Shown here: positions 26,845 through 43,882 of the stretch, piece after piece | Layout of the letters: every line of letters begins with the position of its first letter | Position numbering within the stretch: the first letter of the stretch is position 1 | DNA from: Varroa destructor | Taxonomy: Eukaryota > Arthropoda > Arachnida > Mesostigmata > Varroidae | Direction of reading: 5' to 3' | Assembly (NCBI RefSeq): GCF_002443255.2 | Contig: NW_019211455.1 | Location: 15,160,440 to 15,224,439 of the forward strand | Length of the DNA: 64,000 nt | Notes under the pieces: model-generated | The model's database searches: none | What the model saw: only the letters and a program-made list of their open reading frames with translations | What the model was told of the DNA's origin: nothing | Made by a program: the position numbers and the translations under genes

Positions 26845-27642
26845 GAAACGTGCAAATCTGAGTGAAAGCAATGTCATTGCAGTTAGAAGTGTACTTTTGT
26901 AATTTAAATGAACCTTTATGTACACAGTGATAATAAAAAAAATAAACAACCGAACTTCACAACTGGTGCCTACATGTGGATAAATATAGCATACTTAACA
27001 GACCTAAATACGTTTGTACAAAATATAACCATCGCCTATAGCTTTGTCGACGCTAAGTCAGTTATACGATAGCAGAAACATTCTTGACGTGTTATACCAG
27101 CAGTCCTACAGTAAACATCGTGTTTAATACTGAAGGTAGCCCTGAAGGGCCGTGGAAACAAATTGCAGATTTTTGTTCTGTATTTATCTAGGTATACATA
27201 TGACAACTGATCATTTAAAAGAACTACAACTAATTCACTAATTACTACTTTAATAGAGAAAATACCTAATTGCAAATGACCGGATTTAGTTTATTATAAA
27301 AAATTTAATAATTAGAGATAGAGAAAATTAGGCTGAACAATGCTTACTTTTTTTAGTTAGTTAAGAGGCTCATTTTCATTTTACATAATAAAAATGAGTT
27401 CTATCACTTTCATCAGTAAGTGAATTCAACGGGTTCTGTTAGCATCTTCTTTATATTCGATGTAGCCTTCGGTACAATAAGGGAGACTTTTCATCCAGGT
27501 ACTTTGCATTTTATGGCAAACATTAGTTTACGAATGCGTCTCAAACAATGAAGATACATACATCCATGAAACCGTTGTTGAATCGCACATAGCTAACCTT
27601 TATATCAGCGCAGTTTCTAAAAAAGTACATTAATTTTCGGAC
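26845..27642. other. Intergenic, CRELD and archease 3' ends
   Basis: About 0.8 kb between convergent genes, AT-rich. A minus-strand AATAAA (plus TTTATT at about 27290-27295) about 350 nt past the archease stop is a plausible poly(A) signal. Nothing else is recognised. Confidence 0.5.
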
Positions 27643-28630
27643 TTAGATGTCAATAATAACGAACACTTCATGGTGATCAGGTTTGTCCCACACCTGCATA
27701 TTGGAGTACGTAATTGCCTTCACTTCCGTGCCCTGGGGATGTTTTGCAAGATCGAAACGCTCCCCATATGCTCGACATCTTATTGTGAAGTTTGCCTGCA
27801 ATATAATAGATCAGCATTATCAATTGAATTTCATTATCTAAGTGTGATGTTTCACCAACTTTAGCCAACAGCGGACGAAACCTATTTAGTAAGCATCAAT
27901 ATTTGGTTAAACTTCAGTTTGCTCAGGTTAGTGGATGAAAAAATGACAAGAAAAGAAGAAGACGGCTCATAATCAACGAAGTCACTTTACTTACGGATTC
28001 ATAGCTAGGTAATGTAGCACGTGACAAACACACAACAGATATGTATGTAACAAATTAATAGATATTAATTTGTATTCTTGAAAGTATTTGTATTCTACAG
28101 AATAAAATAATAGCTTACAGATAGCACCAAGGATATTACAAGCATATGAACTCACCTTATCAAAGAGGATAATTTCTACTTTACGTGCAATAAAATTGGG
28201 TTCAGTTGAAAACGAATATAAGAACTCGTCAAGGTAATTAAAAAGAAGATTTTCCATATCTGTTCCAGACACCGTAAGATCCATGTGGCCAAGCAGCTCA
28301 ACCTGTATTAAAATATGAAATACATGGTTATAATGCTATGAAATCAAAATTATGACCACGACAGTGGAAGTTGTGGGGTTCTCCAAAAACAATTAGCTTT
28401 AAGACGATTAATGGACTGTAATTTTCCACGCTTACCTTTTCAATTTCGGTCATGTAGCCGAACATCGCGATAGCCACCTGTTCAAAACATTTTTTGAGGT
28501 CGGGTCCCCACGCGTGAAGTTGCACATCAGCCGTATGATCGAGATATTCATATTGAATTTTAGGAAGAAATAGCTCTATTGCCGTTAATTCGCGTTCGAC
28601 GAATACGCGTTCTTCGCAAACCTCCTCCAT
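27643..28630 (-). CDS. ZBTB8OS: Archease (tRNA ligase cofactor)
   Basis: Small metal-binding protein that promotes guanylylation and turnover of the RtcB-type tRNA ligase, so it acts in tRNA splicing and in the unfolded-protein-response splicing of XBP1-type mRNAs. Minus-strand exons in order: 28630-28436, 28302-28156, 27795-27643; all junctions are phase 0. The product is 164 residues, against 167 in human. Seen: [58 protein letters not shown] and the family's C-terminal VFVIIDI. The start was chosen at the Met opening [10 protein letters not shown] because it gives the family length; an upstream in-frame Met at 28744 would add 38 residues. It is divergent from RNMT with under 1 kb between the starts. 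Confidence 0.95.
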
Positions 28631-28744
28631 GATATAAGAATGCTTTTCAGATTCGAATCTTGCTATTTGAATAGGCTTTTGTGTCCTATATTGGGTTTTT
28701 GTGGAATTATATGCGTGTCTTCCTGATACAGACGCAAAAAACAA

Positions 28745-29593
28745 TCATGTTATGATCCGAATACACTGCTCAAAACAGTAGCTTGTGGTGAAATGCCATT
28801 ATTAGGATTAAGCTTCGTTAAATTTGACTTTTTTCTCGCGTTGACGTCATCCAAGTTTATCCAATCATTTACAATGTGTTACCTGTGACATCAGGCGACC
28901 AAGTAACTAGGAGTTGGTTACTTGCGAATTCGAGTCATCCGTATAGTACCGGCACAATTACCTTGAATGATTAACACATATGACAAATGTCATTTGTCAA
29001 GTCAGGCCTTTGTTCTCAGTCCCAATGCCCTTATGTATCGACTAGTGCTGCTTAACACGTAACAGTATACTTCTGCTTTCTATGTCCTACGTTCGAAGGG
29101 CGCAACATTTTGCATACAAGATTGGCCGAAACACGTGCATAGCCTTCAGAGCAAGTTTGTTCAGACAGGTACCACTATATTATATCGAATGTTTCGAAAA
29201 TGGCGCCCTGCACAATGCAATGTGTTGACTTTATTACTGAAATTTTTGCTCGGACACGTATCCGACGACCGTGGATCGGAACTTGTACCCTTCAAGCCGA
29301 AAAACAAATTTTAAGCAGATCTCCTTATATTGCAATAAAAACAGTATAGTTTACTTCCTAGAAGAAACCGACTTTACAATAACCAGAGACGTTTGGTCGC
29401 TCCAAAACTGCGTTCCGCCGATTAGATGCCTCGTAAGAATAATAAAATAAAGTGGAAAGGGAAGACTCGCATATTACTGGCGCAAATATAGCGCGTTGGC
29501 ATCAGCTGAGATTACCGGGATTTGTTTGTGAAATGTTTTGCGGGTTTTTACGAATTTTTCCGTGACAACAAGTAAAGTACTAACAACAAAGAC
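28745..29593. promoter_or_regulatory. Shared archease/RNMT upstream region
   Basis: The start codons of archease (minus, 28630 or 28744) and RNMT (plus, 29594) are separated by 850-960 bp, so both promoters must lie in this segment or overlap it. No clear TATA box with an initiator was picked out in either direction. The arrangement suggests a bidirectional promoter, which is inference from spacing only. Confidence 0.5.
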
Positions 29594-33879
<4,286 letters not shown>

Positions 33880-34223
33880 TGAATTACTAGAGTTTGTTGT
33901 AATCGGCTCATCAACCATTTGATTGATTATTCTTTCAGGAACGCGTTAAGCGACGCCCACTACCGTGTTGTCGAACGCTTTAAATGCGCGTCATGTGTAT
34001 CGAGCCGTGAGTTACTTAAAGTTAATGGAAACGATAATACTTCAGTGGATGTAACGTAGTATTGAATAATATTACGTGACTTTTTTACCGTGATCCACAG
34101 TCAAGACGATAGAGGCGAAAAAAGTAAGAATGATGTGAACAAACAAAAAAAACTTTGAAACTGCTAATGGTATTGCCTCATATTAAGGCTTGCGTCATAC
34201 AAATGGATTGTGTTAACACAGCA

Positions 34224-34229
34224 AATAAA
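34224..34229 (+). terminator. Candidate RNMT poly(A) signal
   Basis: AATAAA 345 nt downstream of the RNMT stop codon, in the 0.85-kb gap between convergent RNMT and PSME3IP1. Confidence 0.45.
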
Positions 34230-34567
34230 ACTTGTATAGAATTTGTATATGGTGAAAAGGCCTGCCTATTTTAAATTTGGAGCTATAGTAGAAATCATAA
34301 TAAATACGGATTTTATACGATAATCACATTTAGCGGCTCAATTCGGCAATGAAAAAATAAATACAAAGAAAAAAGCGAAAAATTCACTGTGACAAGTAAC
34401 GTTTATGCTCTGCATCTTTATATTATAATAACATAAATACTGCGAGTCCTGTCCATATATCCACGGAATTCTTCCTGAGCCTAGTTTCTCACACTGTTCA
34501 AGCTAACGAAACACTACGAATGGCATCGCAAAAGCTGCGGTACTTACGAGAAGCAAAAAAAAATAAC

Positions 34568-34573
34568 TTTATT
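34568..34573 (-). terminator. Candidate PSME3IP1 poly(A) signal
   Basis: TTTATT on the plus strand, reading AATAAA on the minus strand, about 154 nt past the PSME3IP1 stop. The rest of 33880-34726 shows no further feature. Confidence 0.5.
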
Positions 34574-34726
34574 CTATTTAATACAAGGTTTGCTGCGTTT
34601 AGATTAACGGTGTGATAACGCCTGTTATCATATCATCATTATTCTTACTTATATAAACAAATGTATACAATTATTGGGCTTGTGAGGTCTATGTCGAAGG
34701 CGGCCGCTTGCGCATAGTGCAGTCTG

Positions 34727-35476
34727 TCATTGCTGATTAAGCTTTCTGCCGAGAAGATCTCGCACAGGCATGGTCAGCTCTTCTTCCGAACTGCCATTAG
34801 AATCTACTTCAGAGCTATCGGACTCGTAGTTGCCTAGACCAGGCAATACGCCAAGTACGCGCATCGTCTTCGTTGGTTGTCCTTGATCCGCTTGTTGTCT
34901 GTTAGAATTTATGTCACCCGATTCGGTCGCCGTTTGTTGACTATTGGACGCACTTTTATTGATTGAAGCGGTACCGCTGGTGCTATCAGCAATATTGGCG
35001 TCACTGACCTTTCTCTTAATCGCGCCTATGAGAAGCTTAGCTTGTGATTTCGTTTCTCTCTTTTCGGAGCTGAAATTCGTTGTTTTTTTTATGGGCTCAA
35101 CCTTTTCGGGTTCCACAGCTGGTCTGGCAAATTGCGTGCGCAGCTTGAACTCCTCGAGCTCACGGCGTTCCTCCTCGCGCTGCTGGCGTTCCTGCTGAGC
35201 CCGAAGATCGTCGACTCGTTCGAGAAATTCAACCTCATCGGAATCAAGACCTTTGACGAGATTCTTCAATTGGCGTGACTCTTCGCGTTCGGCTTCTTTC
35301 TTCAAACGTTGTTCCTCGAGCCTATCAAAAAGTGGTCGCCTGTCGCTTACGTCCGGCTCGGGTGCGTCTTCTGGGTCATCCGGCCCCCGAACACGATCCC
35401 ATTCCTCCTTGCGCTTTCGTTTAGCCTCTTCTACCTCTGATTCCGTTACGAACTTACTCAAGCTCACAGACGCCAT
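34727..35476 (-). CDS. PSME3IP1: PSME3-interacting protein (NIP30/FAM192A)
   Basis: Nuclear protein that binds the PA28gamma (PSME3) proteasome activator and modulates which proteins it engages. Single uninterrupted frame of 249 residues, against 254 in human. The start was placed at the Met opening MASVSLSKFVTESEVEEAKR; an in-frame upstream Met exists at 35521 but its extra residues are unconserved. Seen: the N-terminal NIP30 block FVTESEVEEAKRKRKEEW, VRGPDDPEDAPEPD, RPLFDRLEEQ, LVKGLDSDEVEFL and a charged coiled-coil region rich in E, R and Q (roughly residues 70-125). A low-complexity middle rich in S, T, N and Q follows. Near the C-terminus an acidic serine tract, NYESDSSEVDSNGSSEEEL, matches the CK2-phosphorylated serine motif through which the human protein binds PA28gamma. 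It is intronless although its neighbours are all split. Confidence 0.92.
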   Translation of the reverse strand: MASVSLSKFVTESEVEEAKRKRKEEWDRVRGPDDPEDAPEPDVSDRRPLFDRLEEQRLKKEAEREESRQLKNLVKGLDSDEVEFLERVDDLRAQQERQQREEERRELEEFKLRTQFARPAVEPEKVEPIKKTTNFSSEKRETKSQAKLLIGAIKRKVSDANIADSTSGTASINKSASNSQQTATESGDINSNRQQADQGQPTKTMRVLGVLPGLGNYESDSSEVDSNGSSEEELTMPVRDLLGRKLNQQ

Positions 35477-37932
35477 TATGTTAAAATAGGTATCTCTTAA
35501 AATAAACAGAGAAAAATACAATATTAAGATAGATTAACACGCTCACGTCCGCAAACTGGAACAGCATGTCGCATGCAGATTTTATTTATATTAAGATATG
35601 CTTCTTTACCACCAGCAGACGTACCATTAGGATACTAGAAAACAGAGTATACTTCGAATTCGTTTCCTTTTCATAAAGTAGTATGAATAACGAAAATTTC
35701 GACATTATATTTGGAAAGCCCTCATACGTTTGTATCATGCGGGCAATAATACAACTACACTACAGCACTATAATCCACTCAGATGCTCAGCTGTGACATT
35801 ATAACTTGGTTTCGCAGCGTGTAAAACTCACACTAATATGTTGGCAGGCAGCATAAAGTAAATTTGATATTCAAAATGCAAAGTAGAAGCGAAGAATCAT
35901 TTTGTCTCTGTAATTTGTTCAGTATTACGTAATTCAATAACTATGCAATAAATATTTTTCTTATATACTATGTGTACATGAAAAGCGATCGTTCCATACG
36001 ACAGCTATTCCGTAAATTGCTGGGGCTGCATTCAGGCCTGGGATTTCGGCCAGAGAGTTTGGCCCTATACAACCTGATTCTTACTCTACTAATGTTTGTC
36101 TAGCATGTTTTGTTTTTCCACAAGTCACGCTGCGCTCATCACTACACGGACTACACGGAATTCACATAGGGTTCTAGAGATATTTGAGTATCACTGGCTA
36201 ACTGCACTGAAATAATGCAGCTTGTAAATACACTTATATTAGTAATACATAATGTGTTGTTTTTCTATTATATCATTATTTCAGCCGACGGACGCATGGT
36301 CTAGAACGGGCCTTTTTTAAGCAAGTATTCTATGACCTATTTCAAGGCAGTTTGTAACAGTAAGATCACAAACTAACCACGGAAAACAACCATGCACACG
36401 GAGCTTAACGATGAAAATGGTAGCTCCGTCAAGCATCTCCCATTGTCTAAACAACAAGTAATTTAGTTGTTATTTAAGTAACTTAGTTATGCTAACAGGA
36501 CCTTGCACAAGTACGTCGAAATAGATAATCAGCCACTCCTATTACGGCATACATTGCACCGCAAAACTTCTAAGTAAAACTCTGTTAGCATTTGAATGAG
36601 AAGTTAGTCTAATGAAAGGTTTCATTACAATAATTTCTCATTTCATTATTACAGAATCATTAGGGAAAATATTACAAAACACATCGGTTTTTAGTAAAGA
36701 TAATTTGTGATCTGGAAATGAGCTGCAAAGCATTCGTCAAAAGAAGTAAGCATGTCAATGCAGACATTTCAATTCATATTGTAACTTTTCGATAAGATAT
36801 CACTTGCAAGTAAGCTCGCTATAACTATAAATCGTATTGACTAACTATAGTACAATCAATCAAGTCTTTCTTGACATACTCACATTATTTACGTAGATAC
36901 CGTGTGGAAGCTTTTTTTTACCTAAAGAATACGCATTCACTTCACGATTAATGGTTCGGTCTCACTCAGTCTCCACACTTTAGTTGAACAACTACTCACT
37001 AATGTGTCCAACAATACAATGATTCGTTTGTTGACGTCGTGCCCTTCCCAGCGTTTAAATAACGGGAGCTAAATCGATTTATGGCGATATTTCTCGAAAC
37101 AGAACAACTTCTTCCCTTGGCCATCGACTAAATGACGGAACGTACACCGAACTGCTCAGAAGAGCGCGAAAGCGGACCTACAAGATGAAACAAAGTTCTC
37201 GGAGAGAGTAGAGAAACGAACATAAATATACGACTTTGCTCCAACAAAATAGACACGACATTTTGGTGTATGTTCAATATAAAAATATTTACATTAGCGT
37301 TTTTCACATAAGGGCGCTCTTGTGTACTGGTGTGTGGTTTGAGACTGGCGTGAATCAGAATCAACAATGTAAAAAGAAATAGCATTTTCGCGGAATCCGA
37401 TGGTCAACAGTGGGCAGATGAACTTCATATGCGTTACAAAGAGCGAAGTATTAATAGAAAACACAGGAGTGGCAAAAAATGTTTGGGATAGCTTCGGTCC
37501 ACATATTAAACGAAGCATATGCGGTGTACCATATGCAATTACTGAATAACAGAAATGTGCAGATTATGAATTTAAGTCGTCTTTCCTAAAAAAAGAATTC
37601 GATCATATGAAGATGTGAAAATCTCTGAATACCTTGTATTCTTCAAAGAAAGGGTGTCTTTTTTAGCCGAGCAGTTTCAATATCTCAGCGAAGTGGCCAG
37701 TTTCAACTTCATCCAGAATAGAAATTTATGACTGACTCTACTTGAATGTTATATTATATCAAGATTAGGCGTACGTCTCTAAAAAATGATATCATTTCAA
37801 AACCTGCATGGTGAACCTACATTCGACAACATCGAGTGCACAGAAAGAATCTGCTGAGAGTCGACCATGTTTTAGGTTTTATAGGTGAAACATAAAAGAT
37901 CTTAACTAAAAACCATGCTACATAAAACTCCA
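35477..37932. other. Intergenic, PSME3IP1 and DNTTIP1 5' flanks
   Basis: About 2.5 kb between divergent genes, AT-rich, with only short unsupported open frames (for example 37128-37518 minus). The promoters of both genes should be here. No TATA/initiator pair, RNA gene or repeat family was recognised. Confidence 0.5.
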
Positions 37933-40870
37933 ATGATCCCGGAGATTCGGATTTATTCGCCGTCGGATAATGGGGAGCGTGACAGTTCTGATGAAGAAAG
38001 ACGACCTTCAGAATCCCACAGCAACAGAAAAGAAAAAAAAGGTACACGAGATAATCATAAAACAATCATATAACACACGCTCAACATTAGTTTATGTTGA
38101 TTCGATCCGATGGAAGACCTATATCTGCTTTGTCAACTTCCTATCGAATGAAGCTGTTATTTCTTTCTAAGGTAATGCATCTGTCCATTTTATTTGTTCT
38201 GTTAAAGCTGCTAAAAAGTTAATTCCATACACATTTTATTTACCTCACCGCTGTCCTGTAGGTCATCTATTCGAGCCAACAAGCGGCGCCGATGATGATA
38301 GCAACAGCTGTCCTAAATCCTTAAGCACTTCTTTGAACATCGTCAATGGAGTTTGCTATTTTGACTTTGAACCGTCGACGTGTGTTCCTTGGCAAGGCGT
38401 ATTCAATATGCGCCCACAGAGTCTTCAGGCTATTGCATCGCTACAAAAAGGTCCTTCCATTCCACTTCACAAAGCGCGATTGGGCTGTGTTACTCCAGCT
38501 GCACGAAGTCTCGAAGTTCTCAGGGAATATCTTCAACCCAAGATTAATCAGGAAATTCGCAAGGTTAGAAATAAAATTCGGCATGCACCCAGTAGACATT
38601 TCCCAGATGCCTTGCGCATGTAATTCAATATTATCTTATAGCAAAACACGCCTTTGCTGTAATCAGATAGAGTTAGACAGATACGTTACTATAAAACCAA
38701 GCCCATGTTAGTAAGTGCTAAGTATTTACCTATATATTATATTACACTCTTCGTTTGACTTGTCTAGGTCATCGACAAGTACATGGATGAGTACTTCAAG
38801 CCAGGAATCGAGAACGTCCGCATGAATAATGGTGACAACTCGGTCGCTGAACAGCACCTACAAGCAGTTTGCAGGCAGATGTTGGAACAGGCGAAGAAGA
38901 TGTTTTCCATGCAGCCGGTAGGAGTTCGTGGTGAACGAGGAACTAGCCCTTGTTCCGACCTTGAATCAGGCCGCAATTCGCCCATGCTCGGAGGAGAACT
39001 CGTAAGGAGAAAGCACTTCTCAAGACGTCATAGAACATCCCCCAATAGGGGTTACCTATCTGACTCAGAAAGTGATGCGAGTCAGATCAACACTTTATAC
39101 GTGCCCAAGAAAAGGGTGAGACCTTAGTTGCAATGCCGAAGAATAAACAAAACTCTATTAAAGGTATTTTTATTTAAAACGGTTTAACTTTGGAAGAAGT
39201 TTTGAATAGTGAATAAAGGGAAATAAAATTCGAAATATTTGAACAATAAGGCAAAACGACACAGATCGGTTAGTAGTTAGTGACCCTACCTAATATGAGA
39301 CGTACAAACGCTAATGTTCAATTTTTAGCCCAAATATGTACATATAAATTGTGCACTGGTACAGTGATATTGCGTTTGACTATACGAGAGTTTAGCATAA
39401 CGTCACTGTTGCTTTAATTTGCAGACAAACAAGACGAAAAGCTGGTCCGGCGGGTCCGGCAGATCAACTCCTGCGTCGCGGACCTCATGTAAATCTGGGG
39501 AGGCTATCAAGCGTGAAGGACCCCGGTGGGACCCAGCTCGTCTATCTACTGAAACGTTATTCGTAATGGGGGCCAGAGCCAACAAGGCACTTGGCCTAGG
39601 AGCACAGAGAGGTCGGCTGTATATGAAACATCAAGACGTGTTCCGCTATTGTGGAGATGCTGAAGACAAGCTATGGCTTTACGAGCAGAATCTCATGCCA
39701 TCGGCAGGCGGAAGGGCTTTCCTATTATTATTAGATGATATTAAACATCTCGCACAGACCGAGGAGTACAAAGATGCTCCTGGCGTCCAGGTTCGGTGAT
39801 CTACCATTATCTACCGACTATAATTATTACTGAGTTGATTGGAACGTTTGAGTCGGTGGTAATGACTCAAGGCTGTTAAAGAACGTTATTCTGAAATATA
39901 ATTATCGTATGATGCTTCTATAGTACGGGTCGATGAATGCTACCAGTGAAATGTAACATAGTTAGGTTCTATTAAAAATAGACTTCGATTTAAAACTCGC
40001 CAGCAAATGTTAAAAACTTGTGTCACAAATAAGAATGATCGTTTATATCTAAAATAGTAGGATTATCGTTCACGCTAGTAGAGCTTTGTATTGGTTTGTG
40101 GCGTCAGTTTATTCATCTGAAAGAGAGTAAAAAGAAAAATTCGTTAAAAGTGTACTGGCTTAACTTATACAGGTCGACGACTTGGAGGGCTTCAAGGTTC
40201 CGGAATTTATGATAAACAAGATGCGGTCTTCGATGCTTTCTCTCAGGACAGACATTCCTGGCGGGGGTGGCAAGAAACGAAAACATAAGAGCCCTGTATC
40301 AGAGAGGTCGCAGGCTAGTTCCAATATCGACAATATTGGTATGTTATTAATGAAACATACTTGCGAAATTTATCTTTGATAAACTTGGGCTTTCGGTAGT
40401 AAAACTTCGTTGATTTCGTTGACTTGCTGACGATATCTTGTCGGATAAAAGCTACACATTATTTATTCTTCATTTGATGTCAATTCATTGTGAACGTTAT
40501 ATGAGTGTACTCGAAACCGAATAAATTCCTATAAGAGATATGAGGTTGAGAATATGTATCCAATGCGGGATTTTTCGCTGCCACCTAGTTGGCGGCGAAA
40601 TCATGTATTATAGTCTTAAGTCGCAGAAGCGTTTAACTGTAACACATTCACTTCCATTTATGTCACCCAGGCGAAGTGAAACTGTCTCCACCTTGCACAT
40701 CACCTCTAACTGCTGAAGAAGAAGAAGTTTTACCGGGTGAGGAAGGTGCGCTGAGTCAACTGCCGTCTCTACAGTTGGATTCGACGTGTAATTTGCATCT
40801 TTTAGATGAGCCCATCCTTCATGAGGAACCCGTCGATGAACAGGAAATAGCATTCATAGTTGACATTTAG
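37933..40870 (+). CDS. DNTTIP1: Deoxynucleotidyltransferase terminal-interacting protein 1 (TdIF1)
   Basis: Scaffold and DNA/nucleosome-binding subunit of the MiDAC histone deacetylase complex (with HDAC1/2 and MIDEAS-type proteins). Exons: 37933-38041, 38262-38563, 38768-39115, 39425-39790, 40173-40338, 40671-40870, giving 496 residues with consistent phases. Seen: REYLQPKINQEIRK/VIDKYMDEYF, the dimerisation-domain start (human LQPSINEEIQTVFNKYMKFF); QAVCRQMLEQAKKMFS; then the C-terminal DNA-binding domain SGEAIKREGPRWDPARL, FVMGARANKALGLGAQRGRLY and KHQDVFRYCGDAEDKLWL. The first exon encodes a polar acidic start (MIPEIRIYSPSDNGERDSSD); it joins G+GT at the next acceptor, which supports it. 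The protein is much longer than human (329 residues): a longer N-terminus, a Ser/Arg-rich linker between domains, and an acidic tail (TAEEEEVLPGEE) after KMRSSML. The first exon is the least certain part. Confidence 0.92.
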
Positions 40871-40954
40871 TAATTGATACAACTACTTTGACCAACTTAC
40901 ATGCTCGATATTTCAATTAGGTAGGAAAATTAATAATTACATATATAAAAAATA

Positions 40955-41010
<56 letters not shown>

Positions 41011-43093
41011 GAGAGAGTGTATGAGAGCCGTGTAGTGCATAATACAAAATATATATGATGAAGTATTGTTTAGTAAGTCATGCGGGTTCGAAGAATGAAG
41101 GTTAGCCATGAAGTTAAACAATTTTCTTTTGTGTGGTATGAAAGCGCTTTTGTGACATTTAGTAATAGCAAACAAATCATCGTATAGAAAGTGACTCAAC
41201 AAAGGACGCCGAGTCGATCACAACAACTGGCCATGTGCAATACAATATAAAACAGTTAGTAAACTTTGCTTTAATCGGCGGCAAGCAGAATACGTTAAGC
41301 GTCATAGCATAAATATCAAAATTCAAAGCCAAGTCAAAGGTAAACTATTTATAAGTAAATCAAATGCTTTGCTGACATGCCAGTTGCATGACCAACAACC
41401 AGAGATTGCCATTTGTTTATTGTAAAAAGCATATATTTAACAAAAAAAAGTAAGATAGTTTTATTTATTTGTAAATTTCTAAGCCATCTCAAACTGTACC
41501 AGGGAAAATCGTATTATAGAAGCGGTTATTATGTGATCCAATTTAACGACTGACAGTAGTTACTTCGTCGGTAAAATCTGTTGTCACATGAAGAGATGGA
41601 GATTTAAGTAAGCAATTAGAGTAAAATAAAAGCGGTTCATTGTAAATATACTCCAGCATACCACGATCTGGATGTAGGCCTTAGGCTTAACAGTATTTTT
41701 TATCAGGTTCAGCAACACAATGGGATTGAACGTTGTGTGAAAATTCATTCAATGAATCCAGTGGACTGCAACTTGAGTTTTTTTAATGTCTCAGAGAGCA
41801 GAAGGCTGAAATACGTAAGAGGAACCACTTAAAATCTATTGGCTAGACAAAACATGGTATAAGGTTTCTTCGTACAAGTATGATACGGTACCTAGATGTA
41901 AGTTGTAATCAAAGATCTCGTAGTGCTTCGTACGTAAACTAATAGAGGTTTATGTATATTCGGATATTAATAAGCGGAGTGAGAGGAAACTTATGACATA
42001 ATAATAATAAAATATTTTATCCTTATATTAATACTATACCGAAGTCAATAAATTTTATAGCCGCTTTATCAAAGTGTGTCTTCGAAAAATAAGGAGCTGT
42101 GAAACTGTGTGATCTGTTATATCGATTATATAATAAGATACGTAAGCACTTTGTAACTACACAGACTGTGTGAGCACAGAATCTTATGAGGATGTTGGTG
42201 TTTGATATCTTTGTACCCAACAAGACATTGTATAAACACGTTCGACTTATAAAAATGAAACTCTGTCTCGGGAAAATCGGAAACGCCCTCGGTGGCCCGC
42301 ATATGTCATGTATTCACGTTGTTTCATGAAGTGAACAAACGCCGGCAACAGCCAAGCTAGTCACCGCTAGATGGCTCGCACGTAATCTACAGTAGTGACG
42401 ACGAATATATATATGTGAATAGTATGTGTTGTACCTATAATGTAGTCTGGTCCGATATCAGAATAAGATCTCAAAATATAAATGCGTATATAACACCTAA
42501 TGACTTTATGACAAAACTAGTACATTTTTATTTCTTTTCATTTTTAATGAAATAGGACAATACACTTATTCTCGGTTAAAACCTGTCTGTTGTATATATT
42601 TTCTCTATTATAGTACGTTTTAACCTGTTATGGCTTTAACCAAGAATCAAAGTAGTTCTTGGTGGAGAGACCATTTATTTATACCCTTCGACGAGCAAAT
42701 TCACATGTATTAGTTATATAAATAAAGAATACGTAAAATACCTGAAGAAACGTATCTATCATAGTAGAAATAACTGCTTAAAATCAACATATTGATCCTG
42801 CTTGGTTTATTAAGTGTAAAGCTTTATTAACTGACTTGAATACATTAGTGTTTCGAATAAAGTTCGTTTATCCTACAAAAGCTATTCGTAAATAGGGTGA
42901 TCCATTATCACATTGTTTACGCATGATCGCATCATAGAACAGTTGCTTAGCTGTTGCTTTTAATGCATCGTTCCCTTTGGTGTTTTGCTACGCACAAATT
43001 TAGAATAAGTCAGACGGAAAGTAGCAGCAAATGCAGCCTTTATAGGAATATGAATAATATTATGAACTCTATTAATTCGGTCACAATATTTTC
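40871..43093. other. Intergenic, DNTTIP1 3' flank
   Basis: AT-rich sequence beginning with a (TA)n tract at 40957-41009. An AATAAA-type site in AGTAAAATAAAAGC lies near 41626, rather far from the DNTTIP1 stop. No convincing exon was found up to the hydrophobic open frame at 43094. Confidence 0.5.
40957..41009. repeat. (AT)n microsatellite
   Basis: About 26 AT dinucleotides starting 87 bp after the DNTTIP1 stop codon. Confidence 0.95.
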
Positions 43094-43451
43094 AGAGGTA
43101 AAACATTTTTAGATTTGACTTACAAGCTTAGCAAACATTACCTTAGAAATGTAATTTGCATTTTGGTGGCTATAAAAATTACTAGTGTTTCGTATTACTT
43201 CTCGCTGCACACCACGTCCCAAATAGCAGAATTGGTGATCCATGTATCAACAGATTTCAGAGTTGCTTCTTTAATCTGTGTTTTTAACATTATACAATTG
43301 CTATTACTGAGTAATAACTGTCAAAAAATAAGTGATGCCTTAAAAACACGACTATACTACGATATCTCACACAGGCATAATCAGGTAGAGCTGCTTTTAT
43401 TAAATTAATACGTAACCGTATGCCTTGTTTTTCCATAAATGAGGTGTGAAG
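43094..43451 (+). pseudogene. Possible gustatory-receptor-like C-terminal fragment, frameshifted
   Basis: The open frame 43094-43408 encodes about 104 residues. It has a hydrophobic segment (NVICILVAIKITSVSYYFSL), a second one (VASLICVFNIIQLLLLSNN), then CQKISDALKTRLYYDISHRH and NQVELLLLN before a stop. The order two membrane helices, polar loop, then an E-L-L-L-L block resembles the C-terminal half of arthropod 7tm_7 gustatory receptors, where the next residues are usually a QL.R block. After a one-base shift the sequence reads KLIRNRMPCFSINEV (to 43451), which fits that continuation. There is no start codon and no other receptor exon was found nearby. Family assignment is by pattern only; an alternative is chance open sequence in AT-rich DNA. 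Confidence 0.25.
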
Positions 43452-43806
43452 TTTCACAGACTGCCTATTTTCGCATGCTGTGTATTTATAGGAATACTGA
43501 ATAAGTTGAGGCTTTGATACAAGATCTATTTTGTTTATCCGTCAACGGAAAGACACGAAGCCCTGCTCGCGTGCAAGAAATTGACTTCTCAGATTAAAAT
43601 GGAGTTCCTTAGTGTCATCTTGTGTCAGGTGTATTCAGGAGCTTAAAGTTAGGCAATGCTGTTTTTTTTTTTCGTTTGTAGATTCAACTTCTGTATCTTC
43701 GGTAGGTAGACATTCCACCCGCTGTGCAACGGAAATCTTCCCGTTCCATGTTCGAAATATCCGGCATGATTTGTCCTAAATTTTTGGATTCGCATGACAT
43801 ATGGAG

Positions 43807-43812
43807 TTTATT
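43807..43812 (-). terminator. Candidate poly(A) signal of the propeller gene
   Basis: Plus-strand TTTATT (minus AATAAA) 71 nt beyond the stop codon of the kelch-like gene. It supports the exon at 43883-44116 being the terminal exon. Confidence 0.55.
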
Positions 43813-43882
43813 TAAAGTTATCTGACTTTACAGCAATGCTGTTAGTAATAATAGTATAATTAATAGCATATTTGGTTGTTGC

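Noticed and set aside
34944..35489. Plus-strand Ser-rich open frames
   Set aside because: They are shadows of the PSME3IP1 coding sequence on the minus strand.
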